NCBI GenBank assembly: GCA_937952345.1
Contig: CALFYN010000794.1
Span: forward strand, 1 to 16,864
Length of the DNA: 16,864 nucleotides
From: an uncultured Acidobacteriota bacterium
Lineage (GTDB): Bacteria > Acidobacteriota > Terriglobia > Bryobacterales > Bryobacteraceae
Reading direction: 5' to 3'
Positions 5,935 to 14,117 of the stretch are shown piece by piece. Numbering within the stretch: the first letter of the stretch is position 1; each line of letters begins with the position of its first letter. The notes beneath the pieces were generated by a model. The model made no database searches. It had not been told where the DNA came from and saw only the letters and a list, made by a program, of their open reading frames with translations. Position numbers and translations under genes: made by a program.

Positions 5935-8853
5935 TTACTGCGCACCAGCGGATGGCGTGGCCGTTCCGGCGGGGGGCGCGGCGCGCTCTTTCTCTTGATC
6001 CCGCTCAATGTAAGGAATACCACGCTCCATCCAGGCGGGCTTTGGCGCACCCTTCAGATGGTGATCGAAGAACTGGCGAAGGCGCATGGTGTAGTCCTTC
6101 TGGTTGGGACGCTTGCGCAGACCATGCGGCTCTCCGTTGTAGTTGAAGAGGTAGGCTTCTTTGCCGAGCCTGCGGAGGGCAAGGAAGTATTCCAGGCCCT
6201 GATACCACGGCACGGCATCGTCCTGATCGTTGTGCAGCAGCAGCATCGGCGTGCGCACGCGGTCGGCGTGAAACAGCGGCGAGTTCTCGAAGAAGCGGGT
6301 GGGATATTGCCAGAGCGAACCGCCGATGCGGCTCTGCGTGCGCTCATATTGAAACTGGCGCGGCAGGCCCGATCCCCAGCGGATGCCGTTATAGGCGCTG
6401 GTCATGTTGGCGACGGGGGCGCCCGCGGCGGCGGCTTTGAAGCGGGTGGTCTGCGTCACCATGTAGGCGATCTGATAGCCGCCCCAACTATGCCCCTGAA
6501 TGCCGATGGCATCTTCGTCGATGAAGCCCTTGCTCACCACGGCGTCGATGGCGGGCAGAACGCATTGCAGCGCACTTTGGCCTGGATAGCCGATTTTGTA
6601 AGCGATGTCGGGGGTGAGCACGACGTAGCCGTTGCTGACGTAGTGGCTGATGTTGATGGAATGGCCTGGCGCCGGGGCGCGGAATTGATGCACGGTCTGC
6701 GAGAGGCGCTCATAGATGTAGACCATCAGCGGGTACTTCTTGGTGGGGTCGAAGTTCTCGGGCTTGAAGAGGGCAGCCTGCAAGGGACGGCCATCGAGGT
6801 TGCGGAAGGAGATGAGTTCGGCGCTGCCCCACAGCAGTTGCTCCTTCTGGGGATTGGCGTTCGATACTTTGCGGATGTTCTCGAAGCGGCTGTTGGTGAG
6901 GAGCAGGTCTCCGAATTCGTCGAAGCGCGTTGCGGAGAGCAGCACCACATCGGCGTTCCTGGCTTTCTCCGGAGCGGAGTACGACTTGGCGCCCATCAGC
7001 AGCTTGCGGGGCGGCGCATTGCCGGCGAGGGAAGTTTCCCAGAAGCCCGAATCGCGCGTGGAGAGGTTTTCGGCGCGCAGCAGGAGGGGCTTCGCGCCAT
7101 CGATGGGCGCGGCGCGTTCGAACGGAGAGCGGCGCTCCTCGCCGAAGCGTTGGTAGCGGAACTGGATGTTCTCTTTGCGGCCGAGGCCGGCGGTGACGAG
7201 ACGCGCGGAGTCGCCTTCCGCAGAGAACTGCCAGATGTCGTAGCGGTCGTACAGCAGGATGCTCTTGCTGTCTTTCGTCCAGCCGGCCATGCCGTAGGCG
7301 CGGGGCGTCCCGGGGGAATCGAAGTCTTCATCGCGGAAAGAGACTCCGATGGATGCGGTGAGATTGCGGCGGCGGGCGGTGGCCAACTCCGTGGACCACC
7401 AATCCTTGCCATCGAAGGACACGCCGTATTTGCCATCGGGCGAGGTGGTGAGTCCGCCGCGGAGCTTGCGGGCCACCAGTGTGCGCGCGCCGCTCGAGAC
7501 GTTAACGATGTAGTAATCGCTGTAGCGCTCATCGAACTCGACGAGGTTGCGGTAGTCGCGGTCATCGGAGCCGATCGCCGTGGCGCTGTCGTCGTTGGTG
7601 GTGAGTTCGGTCATGGACGGATCGGCGAGTTGGATGGCGCGCTTGCCGGCAATGAGGTAGACGGCGCGGTAGGTGCGGTTGCGGTCCTGTTCGGCGCGGA
7701 CCTTCTGCATGGACTGCACGACGGGATCTTTCCAGTGCCAGAGGTCGGCCACGGCTTTGTCTTCGGCGGGCGTGGCGTTTGAGGGACGGCGTGCCGGTTG
7801 CGCCGGGGCAGTGGCGAAGAAGAGCTTCGTGCCGTCTTTGGAGAAGCTGAGTGTGCCGCGCTCGCCGATGCGCCAACCGGAGCGCATGCCGGGCGTGGAT
7901 TGCGCTACCGCCAGTTCGGTGACGCCGGTGCTGCGCGGCCAGAGATAGAGGCTGTAGGCGGGCTGGCGCGAGGAGGCATCGTCGCGCGTGCTGAGGAAGG
8001 CGAGGCGCTGCTGGTTCTCATCCCAGGTCAGGCGTGTGTAGCGGCCTTTGCCGGCGAGGATGGTTTTCGATTCGGCGCCATCGGTGGCCGCGGCGTGGAT
8101 GCCGTTGTTGTCTTCGTTCTTCGATGACACGGCGTAGACGAGCAGTTTGCCGTCCTTCGACAGCAGGTATTCGGAGACCTCGACGAACTTGCGTTCGGTG
8201 TGGGTGGTGAGATCGCGGAGGATGACATCGGACGAGGCGGGCGTGCGCGATGCGGTGCGGCTGGGTTCCTTCTTTGCTTCGGTGGCGGGACGTGCGGGCG
8301 CGGCGGGTGGCTCGAGTTGATAGGCGAGCCAGCGCGGATCGTTGGCGGCGAGTTGGAAGCCGCGGACTCCGGCGATGCGAATGGCATCGCCGCCGGTGGT
8401 GGGAAGAATGACGAGGGAGCCTTTGGGAGCGGCGGCGCGAGTGCGGCGTGCCTGATCGGCTTCTTCCCTGGTCGGATTTGCGGTGAAGACGAGGTGTTTG
8501 CCGTCGGAGGTGAAGGAGAGTGTGGGGCCGCGGGAAGAAGATCGCGAAGGAGCAGGCCCGGGTTCGGCGGGCTCTTCGGAGGATCCGCTGGAGGTGGTGG
8601 GCCTCGACCCGATGCCTTCGCGGCGTTCGGCGCCGGTTTCGAGATTGCGCAGCACCACTTCGCCATTGCCCACCTGCGGCGTCAGCACGTAGGCGAGGAA
8701 CTTGCCGTCATCGGAGAGCTTCTGGCCGGCGATGGATTTCCACGAGTCGAAGTCTTCGGGTTGAATGGGACGCTTGGGCCCAGGTTGCGCGGCGAGTGCA
8801 ACGGCGAGAGCCAGCAGTGCAAATCGGGGGCGAAGCTTCGCGGCGAAGAACAT
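5935..8853 (-). CDS. secreted S9 (prolyl oligopeptidase-type) peptidase
   Basis: This 972-residue exported serine peptidase should cleave peptides in the periplasm or outside the cell. The signal peptide covers about residues 1-23 (basic n-region, LLALAVALAAQ). Residues 30-690 form a beta-propeller-like region with WD40-style blades such as LSDDGKFLAY, FTSDGKHLVF, LSKDGKLLVY and TSPDGKYGVSF. The alpha/beta-hydrolase domain (about 695-935) has nucleophile S789 in GHSWGGYQ, and by family alignment D878 (HNDQDDAVPW) and H910 (GEPHGL). The RWGSGLPRQFQYE and SRIGG segments are typical of the long S9 type common in Bacteroidetes and Acidobacteria. Low-complexity Ser/Pro/Ala/Arg inserts near 83-110 and 183-208, and a short alanine/proline-rich tail, add length beyond classical prolyl oligopeptidase (about 700 residues). 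It is divergent from the pentahaem cytochrome gene. Confidence 0.95.
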   Translation of the reverse strand: MFFAAKLRPRFALLALAVALAAQPGPKRPIQPEDFDSWKSIAGQKLSDDGKFLAYVLTPQVGNGEVVLRNLETGAERREGIGSRPTTSSGSSEEPAEPGPAPSRSSSRGPTLSFTSDGKHLVFTANPTREEADQARRTRAAAPKGSLVILPTTGGDAIRIAGVRGFQLAANDPRWLAYQLEPPAAPARPATEAKKEPSRTASRTPASSDVILRDLTTHTERKFVEVSEYLLSKDGKLLVYAVSSKNEDNNGIHAAATDGAESKTILAGKGRYTRLTWDENQQRLAFLSTRDDASSRQPAYSLYLWPRSTGVTELAVAQSTPGMRSGWRIGERGTLSFSKDGTKLFFATAPAQPARRPSNATPAEDKAVADLWHWKDPVVQSMQKVRAEQDRNRTYRAVYLIAGKRAIQLADPSMTELTTNDDSATAIGSDDRDYRNLVEFDERYSDYYIVNVSSGARTLVARKLRGGLTTSPDGKYGVSFDGKDWWSTELATARRRNLTASIGVSFRDEDFDSPGTPRAYGMAGWTKDSKSILLYDRYDIWQFSAEGDSARLVTAGLGRKENIQFRYQRFGEERRSPFERAAPIDGAKPLLLRAENLSTRDSGFWETSLAGNAPPRKLLMGAKSYSAPEKARNADVVLLSATRFDEFGDLLLTNSRFENIRKVSNANPQKEQLLWGSAELISFRNLDGRPLQAALFKPENFDPTKKYPLMVYIYERLSQTVHQFRAPAPGHSINISHYVSNGYVVLTPDIAYKIGYPGQSALQCVLPAIDAVVSKGFIDEDAIGIQGHSWGGYQIAYMVTQTTRFKAAAAGAPVANMTSAYNGIRWGSGLPRQFQYERTQSRIGGSLWQYPTRFFENSPLFHADRVRTPMLLLHNDQDDAVPWYQGLEYFLALRRLGKEAYLFNYNGEPHGLRKRPNQKDYTMRLRQFFDHHLKGAPKPAWMERGIPYIERDQEKERAAPPAGTATPSAGAQ

Positions 8854-8861
8854 ATTGGCTC

Positions 8862-8867
8862 ATTCTA
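8862..8867 (-). promoter_or_regulatory. possible -10 element of the S9 peptidase gene
   Basis: TAGAAT on the minus strand matches the -10 consensus at five of six positions, nine bases before the peptidase ATG. No good -35 lies 16-18 bases upstream. If used, the mRNA would be nearly leaderless, which fits the lack of a Shine-Dalgarno before that ATG. Confidence 0.25.
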
Positions 8868-8911
8868 GCGCGTGGCTTCATACGAGCTATGCTGAAGAAC
8901 AGCGCATTGCC

Positions 8912-9424
8912 ATGAATCGAGTTCTGATTGTTTGTGTGTTCGCCATCGCTGCCCTGGCGCAGCAGAAGGCCTACAAGCCGAAGGAAGAGAAACTGCCGGG
9001 CGACCCGGTGAAGCAGCCCATCGCCTACAGCCACAAGACGCATGTGGCGGCGGGTTTGACCTGCACGGGTTGCCATACGATGCCGGGCGATGGATTCGCG
9101 GCGACGTATCCGAAGGAAGCGTTCTGCATGGGATGCCACCAGAGCATCAAGACGGACAGCGCGGAGATCCAGAAGCTGGCCGGGTTCGCGAAGGAGAAAC
9201 GCGCGGTGCCGTGGGTGAAGGTATACCAGCTTCCCGATATCGTGTGGTTCAATCACGCGCTGCATGTGAAGGACGCGAAGATCCAATGCGGGGAGTGCCA
9301 TGGCGATGTGGCGCAGCGCGATGTGGTGTTCCAGGAGAAGTCGGTGATGATGAATTCGTGCATGGATTGCCACGCCAAGCGCAGCGCGCCCAATGGGTGC
9401 GATACGTGCCACGCCACGCAATAG
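8912..9424 (+). CDS. periplasmic pentahaem cytochrome c (c7/c3-like)
   Basis: This 170-residue multihaem electron carrier has a short N-terminal signal (MNRVLIVCVFAIAALAQ) that sends it to the periplasm. There are five CxxCH haem motifs: CTGCH 51-55, CMGCH 72-76, CGECH 126-130, CMDCH 150-154 and CDTCH 163-167. Two of them are preceded by the pattern SHxxH or NHxxH (H41/H44 and H115/H118), which in the c7/c3-type family supplies distal ligands for bis-histidine haems. The layout suggests two duplicated units (haems 1-2 and 3-4) plus a C-terminal haem. It would pass electrons between a membrane oxidoreductase and a periplasmic acceptor, but no partner enzyme is encoded here. I chose the start for the signal peptide; an in-frame start at 8765 would overlap the divergent peptidase gene. 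Confidence 0.92.
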   Translation: MNRVLIVCVFAIAALAQQKAYKPKEEKLPGDPVKQPIAYSHKTHVAAGLTCTGCHTMPGDGFAATYPKEAFCMGCHQSIKTDSAEIQKLAGFAKEKRAVPWVKVYQLPDIVWFNHALHVKDAKIQCGECHGDVAQRDVVFQEKSVMMNSCMDCHAKRSAPNGCDTCHATQ

Positions 9425-9433
9425 GCGCTATTG
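9419..9433. repeat. perfect palindrome spanning two convergent stop codons
   Basis: CAATAG, a three-base GCG centre and CTATTG form a six-base-pair inverted repeat. It contains the TAG stop of the cytochrome (9422-9424) and, on the other strand, the TAG stop of the TonB-dependent receptor (9428-9430). There is no T-run on either side, so it is at best a weak bidirectional terminator. Confidence 0.4.
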
Positions 9434-11899
9434 GCGGCCAAGCCAGCGGATGCGAATGTTGGTGGCGCGGCCGTTTCCTCCATAGAACTGGCCGAAGCGG
9501 GCAGAGGTAACGGTGTTGTTGACCGTCTCCGGGTTGATGCGGTTGGTGAGGTTGTTGGCGCCGACGCGCAACGCCCAGCGATGGCCGCGAAAGACGAAGC
9601 GGCGTTCGAGGTGCAGGTTCAACTCGAAGTAGTAGGGGAACCGGAACGCATTCACTTTGCCCTGAATCCGCCCGTCTTCCTGGCGCGTGCTGTAGGGGAA
9701 TCCGTTACGGGCATCGAGCAGATAGGCCAGGGACCAATTCTTGAAAGGCGTGGGCAGGTAGGCATAGCTCATGAAGCGGTGCGGCGCATCCCAGGGCATG
9801 GGTCCGAAGTTGTCGGTGACGATGATGGGATCGTCGATGTTGACGTCGACGACAGCGTTCGACAGGGCGCGCGAGCGGGTGTAGGAGATGAGCCACTCGT
9901 ACTGGCGGCGGATGTTCTGGCGGACGGTGAAGGCGACGGCGTCGTAGGAGTCGTGGCGGTAGTTGTCGAGCGTGTAGACGGCGTCGACTACGGAGGCCTG
10001 GCGCTCGATGGCCCATTGCGGCGGCGCCTGATCCGGTGCGGAGTACGCGTTGCGGTAGGTGAAGCCATGAATGCCGCGGCGGTTGATGAATTCGGCGCGG
10101 AAGGCGAGCCGGCCGGGCCAATAGTGCTCTACGCCGACGGTGTTGTTGCGATAGCGCGGGCGCCGGAAGTGGACATCGGGAATGGTGTATAGGCTGAGGG
10201 CGGGACCGCGGCCGACACGGCCTTCGGCGGTGAAATAACTGGTGAGCGTGTACTGATCCATCTGGCGCGTGAACAGGCGCAGGCTGGAGGCATCGAAGAT
10301 GCGCGATGTTCCACCGTAGAACTTGGTATTCGGCATGCGCTTGGGGGTGAAAGCCACGGCGAAGCGCGGAGCGGGAGACCAGCGGCTGAGCAGACGGTCC
10401 CAATCGCCGCGGATGCCGGTTTCAATGAGCAGTCCGGGCTTGACGCGCCAGGAATCCTGGACGTAGGTGGCCACTTCCTGATTTGTACGAGAGAGGCTTC
10501 CCGGTCCGCCGTAGAGAGTGCGGCTGACGAGGGCGCCCGATTCGCTGTAGTTTTCATAGCCCGAGCGGCGCACGTCCTGGCTGTAGCGGACAAGGTTCCA
10601 ATCGACGCCGGCTTTGAGCTGGTGGCTTCCGTATCGTGTGAAGGATGGCAGGAAGCCGTTCGCCAAAAACTGGTCTCTGCCTCCATGGCGCAACGCATCG
10701 ACAAAGTAGTTGCCCTTCCGTCCCCCGGGGGTGAGCCGCAGCAGATCGGGCCCTTGGGGAATTTCGCGGGCGAAGGTGCGGTTGGAGGCGAAACCGAACT
10801 CGGCGACAGCGCCGTTCTCGAAGGAGATGTGATCGCGGATGTGAAAGAACCACTGGCGGCTGCGGCGGTCGATGGTGGTCTCGCGCGGATCGAGCGCGGT
10901 GAGTCCGGTGCGTGGCGCATTCCAGATATTGGCGAGGAAGCCGGAGTGGAGAATGTGGCCGCGCGTAAGATTGACCTGCGTGTTGAGCAGATTGCCGTAG
11001 CGCATGCTGGAATAGCGGTCGTCGCCCTTGGGCAAGTCGCGGATGACGGTTTGGACGTATTGCAGATCGAGGCTGTCGGAGAACCAGGCGCGGCCTTTGC
11101 GGATGGGCCCGGCGAAGGTGAGGCGCGGCGCCCAATCGCCGACGGTCCAACCTTTGCGATTCTCGAAGCCCGGCATGAAGTTGGTGGCCGAGTAGCGCAG
11201 CTTGTCGTCGCCGATGTGGGTGCGCACGGCGAGTGCTCCGGCCGAGCCTTTGCCGAACTCGGCGGGGAGATTGCCGCCGGTGATCTCGACGTTGTGGACG
11301 GATTCGACGTTGAGGCGGGTTTCGAAGCGGCCGTTCAAGGGATCGTTCACCTGAAAGCTGTTCAGGGTGTAGAGAATCTGCTCTTCGCCGGCTCCGTTAA
11401 TGTGGAGGCCGCCGCGGTTGTCGCGAATGACTCCGGGAACGATGCGGAGGGCGGAGCGGAAGTCGTTGGTGTTGGGATAGGGAATGTTGATGATCTGGCG
11501 GTCACTGAGTGTGCGGCGTGCGGCGGTGCTGTCCAAGTCGACGGTAAGGGGGTTGGTGGTGACATCGACGGATTCGCGCAGTTCGCGCACCGGTTCGAGG
11601 GTGAGCGCCAGTTCCTCGCCTTGTTCGGTGGCGTTGATGCGAGTCTGCAATGGGAAGTATCCCTCGCGTTCGACGACGAGGGTGTACTCTCCCGGAAGGG
11701 GGAGAGAAAGGGAGAAGCGGCCTTGCGGATCGGCGACTGCCGTGATCGGCGCGCCGGAGGCGGCTGTTACGCGGAGGCGTGCTCCGGGAATGGGATCGAG
11801 GTTGGGGCTGGCGATGCGGCCCTGGAGAAGGATCTCCGCCGCTATGGCGCAAGAACATAGCGCGAGCAGCAGCGCGAGCCTTTCAAACAACCGGACCAT
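9428..11899 (-). CDS. TonB-dependent receptor with carboxypeptidase-regulatory-like domain
   Basis: This 823-residue outer-membrane receptor probably imports a ligand or transports a polymer using TonB energy. A signal peptide (about 1-21) leads into a transthyretin-like carboxypeptidase-regulatory domain (about 24-103, with DPQGRFSLSLPLPGEYTL and REGYFPLQ). The plug domain spans about 125-230 and includes LHINGAGEEQILYTLNSFQV and VEITGGNLPAEFGKGSAG. The rest is a beta-barrel with alternating aromatic strands. This Oar-like layout is greatly expanded in Acidobacteriota. The barrel ends in RIRWLGRQ, not with the usual terminal aromatic residue, so outer-membrane insertion by BAM may use the RIRW strand. 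The ligand is unknown; no SusD partner or glycan enzyme is adjacent. AAGGGG lies one base before the ATG, unusually close; a TTG at codon 4 would be better spaced. Confidence 0.93.
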   Translation of the reverse strand: MVRLFERLALLLALCSCAIAAEILLQGRIASPNLDPIPGARLRVTAASGAPITAVADPQGRFSLSLPLPGEYTLVVEREGYFPLQTRINATEQGEELALTLEPVRELRESVDVTTNPLTVDLDSTAARRTLSDRQIINIPYPNTNDFRSALRIVPGVIRDNRGGLHINGAGEEQILYTLNSFQVNDPLNGRFETRLNVESVHNVEITGGNLPAEFGKGSAGALAVRTHIGDDKLRYSATNFMPGFENRKGWTVGDWAPRLTFAGPIRKGRAWFSDSLDLQYVQTVIRDLPKGDDRYSSMRYGNLLNTQVNLTRGHILHSGFLANIWNAPRTGLTALDPRETTIDRRSRQWFFHIRDHISFENGAVAEFGFASNRTFAREIPQGPDLLRLTPGGRKGNYFVDALRHGGRDQFLANGFLPSFTRYGSHQLKAGVDWNLVRYSQDVRRSGYENYSESGALVSRTLYGGPGSLSRTNQEVATYVQDSWRVKPGLLIETGIRGDWDRLLSRWSPAPRFAVAFTPKRMPNTKFYGGTSRIFDASSLRLFTRQMDQYTLTSYFTAEGRVGRGPALSLYTIPDVHFRRPRYRNNTVGVEHYWPGRLAFRAEFINRRGIHGFTYRNAYSAPDQAPPQWAIERQASVVDAVYTLDNYRHDSYDAVAFTVRQNIRRQYEWLISYTRSRALSNAVVDVNIDDPIIVTDNFGPMPWDAPHRFMSYAYLPTPFKNWSLAYLLDARNGFPYSTRQEDGRIQGKVNAFRFPYYFELNLHLERRFVFRGHRWALRVGANNLTNRINPETVNNTVTSARFGQFYGGNGRATNIRIRWLGRQ

Positions 11900-11924
11900 A
11901 CCCCTTACACTAGAGCAGAATCCG

Positions 11925-11930
11925 ATTGTA
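11925..11930 (-). promoter_or_regulatory. possible -10 element before the TonB-dependent receptor
   Basis: TACAAT on the minus strand matches the -10 consensus at five of six positions, 25 bases before the receptor ATG, in the 58-base gap after the TPR gene. No recognisable -35 is spaced correctly, so the receptor may instead be read from the upstream operon. Confidence 0.25.
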
Positions 11931-11957
11931 GACTGTTCTTCGAGAGAAAGCTACCTC

Positions 11958-12830
11958 TTACTCCTTTGTGTACGCTGGGGTATACATGCCGTCAAACCAG
12001 ACGTTCCAACTTTTGCCTGCGTCCCAGGATTCCTCGATGAATTGCCGGACCTTGCCTTGCGGTTGTGGAGTGAAGACCATGCGGAACATATGGCGGGATC
12101 CGTCGTCGTGGCGGCGGTCATGGAGCAGATGCATGGCGCCGTCGCGAAACTCGCCGGTGTATTCGTGGGAGTGGCCGGTGGAGCCGATGAAGAGTTGACG
12201 CCACTTCTTGAGGTCGGGATCGAACCAGGAGAAGCTTTTGCCTGCACCACCGCCTTGCGCGGTCCAGTTCTCCTGGAGCACGCATCCGTTGAGGATCTTT
12301 TCGATGCGGTTGTGGCCGGTGAGTTGGCCCTGCGGGTTTCGTACTTCGAAGTGGCCGACCCAGAAATCGAGTTGGCGGTACTGTGGCGTGGAACAGGGTT
12401 CGGGCTGGCTCGATTGGAGCGCGCGGTAGGCGTCGGACTTGCGGAGTTCGGCAAGGGGGGCGATGCCTTCGAGGGCTTTGGCGGCGAATCCGGTTTCGAT
12501 GAGTTCCCGGAGCCAGTCGATGGCCTGGTCGAACTGCTTTGCTTCGGTGAGGAGGATGGCGGCGCGGATGTAGAGTCCGGCGGGCTTGTAGCGGAGAGCG
12601 CGCGCTCTGCTATAGGCCGCGAGCGATTCGTCGGATTGGCGCAGCGACTGCAGGGACATGCCGAGGCGGAACCAGTGTGCGCCGCGGGATGGATCTTGGG
12701 CGGCGAGTTGGCGGTAAGCAGCGGCCGATTCTTGCCATTGTTGCGCCTGAAACAGCTTGTCCGCTTCCGCTTCGGTAATGGCCGCGAGCGAAGACGCCGC
12801 GGAGAGCCCCAACACCAGAATTACGTGCAT
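11958..12830 (-). CDS. exported TPR protein with DUF1579-like C-terminal domain
   Basis: This 290-residue protein of unknown function has a hydrophobic signal segment (about 1-17). Residues 20-135 are helical tetratricopeptide-like repeats (AEADKLFQAQQWQESAAAYRQ, GAHWFRLGMSLQSLRQ, AGLYIRAAILLTEAKQ), a fold that usually mediates protein-protein contacts. From about residue 150 the sequence matches the lipocalin-like DUF1579 pattern: QLDFWVGHFEV, a GCVLQENW segment, GKSFSWFDPDLKKWRQ, then GSTGHSHEYTGEF. The domain ends in ESWDAGKSWNVWFDG. The family is thought to form a small beta-barrel, perhaps for a hydrophobic ligand, but no role is established. The gene begins nine bases after the phosphoesterase stop, so the two are co-transcribed. 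GGGGG sits only one base before the ATG, so initiation may depend on coupling. Confidence 0.85.
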   Translation of the reverse strand: MHVILVLGLSAASSLAAITEAEADKLFQAQQWQESAAAYRQLAAQDPSRGAHWFRLGMSLQSLRQSDESLAAYSRARALRYKPAGLYIRAAILLTEAKQFDQAIDWLRELIETGFAAKALEGIAPLAELRKSDAYRALQSSQPEPCSTPQYRQLDFWVGHFEVRNPQGQLTGHNRIEKILNGCVLQENWTAQGGGAGKSFSWFDPDLKKWRQLFIGSTGHSHEYTGEFRDGAMHLLHDRRHDDGSRHMFRMVFTPQPQGKVRQFIEESWDAGKSWNVWFDGMYTPAYTKE

Positions 12831-12839
12831 GCCCCCAGA

Positions 12840-14117
12840 TTACTGGCGGCGGCGCTCCTCGGTCTGCGGAACTTTGTTTACAAGCTGGTTGGGTTTGTTC
12901 TTCTGCTTCTTGAGATCGAAGGCATCGTAGAGGACGCCGCGGGCGGTGCGGGCTTCGTAACGCAGGGTGTCACCGCTGATGCGGATGATCTGGCAGAGCT
13001 GCGTGTTTTCGGCGGCGCGCTGCATCCAGTCTTCGCGATCGAGGTTGTACATCTTCGGACCGGAGACGGAGACGACGTAGACCGTGCCGGCCGTTCCTTC
13101 GCGTGTGCTGAGGCCGGTGCGCAGGTTGCTGCGGGCGTAGGTGTGATCATGGCCGGTGAGCACCATGTCAACTTTGTGCTTGTCGAAGATGGGCTGCCAG
13201 GTTTCGCGGAGGTCTTTGTTGTCGCGCGATCGGGCGGCGGAGAAGATGGGGTGATGGAAGGTGAGGATGGTCCAGCGGTTGGGGTTATCGGATAGCGTCT
13301 GGTCGAGCCACTCGGCCTGCTCCTTCTGCATGCGGTTGGAGTTGAGGGCGACCACGCGCACACCCTGAATGTCGACGAAGTAGTTGGTTTCCTCGAGGCC
13401 CTTGAGGCCGTTTTCGGGAAGAGTGAACTGGGGACGCCAGTGCGTGGTGAGCTGTTTCGAACCGTATTCGTGATTGCCGGGTGTGGGGAAGGAGACAACG
13501 CTGCGGTTGATCCAGCCGGCGGCGGCGTGCCATTCGCCCCATTCGGCATCGCGGGCGGCGCGATTGACGAGGTCGCCGGCGTGGATGATGAATCGAGCCT
13601 TGGGGGCTTCGGAGTAGCCTTGGCGGATGAGGCGCGACCAGAGCTGGTAGATATCGTTCTGGGCGTCGCCGACATAAAGGAATTCGACCGGGGCGGGGCC
13701 GGGCTCGGCGGTGCGGAATTGATTCCACTCGCTCCAGTTGTAGCCGTCGCCGACGCGGTAGGCGTACATGGTGGCGGGCTTGAGTTGATTGAAACGCGCG
13801 GAGTGATAGAGGGCCGTGTTGATGTCGGACTGAAAGGTTTCGCTGGTGGCCTGGATGGTGATGGCTTTCTTGATGAAGTCCGGGCCATCGCCGGCTTCGG
13901 CGAGTTCGGCAACCGGCTTCTTCACGGTGGTGTCGGTGCGCCAGGTGACAGCTTGGGTGGTGGTGGGGTCGCCGGCCCAAGTGAGGATGATGCGGTCGGG
14001 GATGGGAGTGGGACGATGGATGATCTCCTCGGCCACTTTGGGGTCTTTTTCGGCGACGAGCACGTAGGCGGCACCGCCCATGAGCCCGAAGGCAAGCACA
14101 AGATGGATTCTATTCAT
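12840..14117 (-). CDS. purple-acid-phosphatase-like metallophosphoesterase
   Basis: This 425-residue exported phosphoesterase should hydrolyse phosphate mono- or diesters at a dinuclear metal centre in the periplasm. An N-terminal signal or anchor (about 4-21) is followed by a fibronectin-III-like domain (about 38-137), as in bacterial purple acid phosphatases. The catalytic domain shows GDAQ (D151), GDLVN (D182), GNHE (N215, H216), FHHP (H288) and GHDHTY (H323, H325). In classical purple acid phosphatases the second motif is GDxxY, with the tyrosine binding Fe(III) and giving the colour; here that position is N185. The enzyme is therefore likely active but probably not purple. A basic C-terminal tail (KKQKNK to ERRRQ) follows the domain. 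The start ATG overlaps the lpxA stop by eight bases (ATGAATAG), consistent with translational coupling. Confidence 0.9.
   Translation of the reverse strand: MNRIHLVLAFGLMGGAAYVLVAEKDPKVAEEIIHRPTPIPDRIILTWAGDPTTTQAVTWRTDTTVKKPVAELAEAGDGPDFIKKAITIQATSETFQSDINTALYHSARFNQLKPATMYAYRVGDGYNWSEWNQFRTAEPGPAPVEFLYVGDAQNDIYQLWSRLIRQGYSEAPKARFIIHAGDLVNRAARDAEWGEWHAAAGWINRSVVSFPTPGNHEYGSKQLTTHWRPQFTLPENGLKGLEETNYFVDIQGVRVVALNSNRMQKEQAEWLDQTLSDNPNRWTILTFHHPIFSAARSRDNKDLRETWQPIFDKHKVDMVLTGHDHTYARSNLRTGLSTREGTAGTVYVVSVSGPKMYNLDREDWMQRAAENTQLCQIIRISGDTLRYEARTARGVLYDAFDLKKQKNKPNQLVNKVPQTEERRRQ

Noticed and set aside
5995..7782. 595-codon open frame on the plus strand opposite the S9 peptidase
   Set aside because: It is antisense to a gene with a full catalytic triad and conserved motifs. 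Its translation is an Ala/Gly/Val/Glu-rich composition typical of GC-rich antisense frames, with no recognisable domain.
8200..8868. Glycine-rich 222-codon plus-strand frame before the cytochrome
   Set aside because: It is antisense to the Ser/Pro/Ala-rich inserts of the peptidase, which explains the glycine richness.
10622..11860. 412-codon plus-strand frame inside the TonB-dependent receptor
   Set aside because: Shadow of the receptor coding sequence, with composition bias and no domain.
11484..13295. 603-codon open frame on the plus strand
   Set aside because: It crosses the starts or ends of three convincing minus-strand genes (receptor, TPR protein, phosphoesterase), which no real gene would be expected to do.
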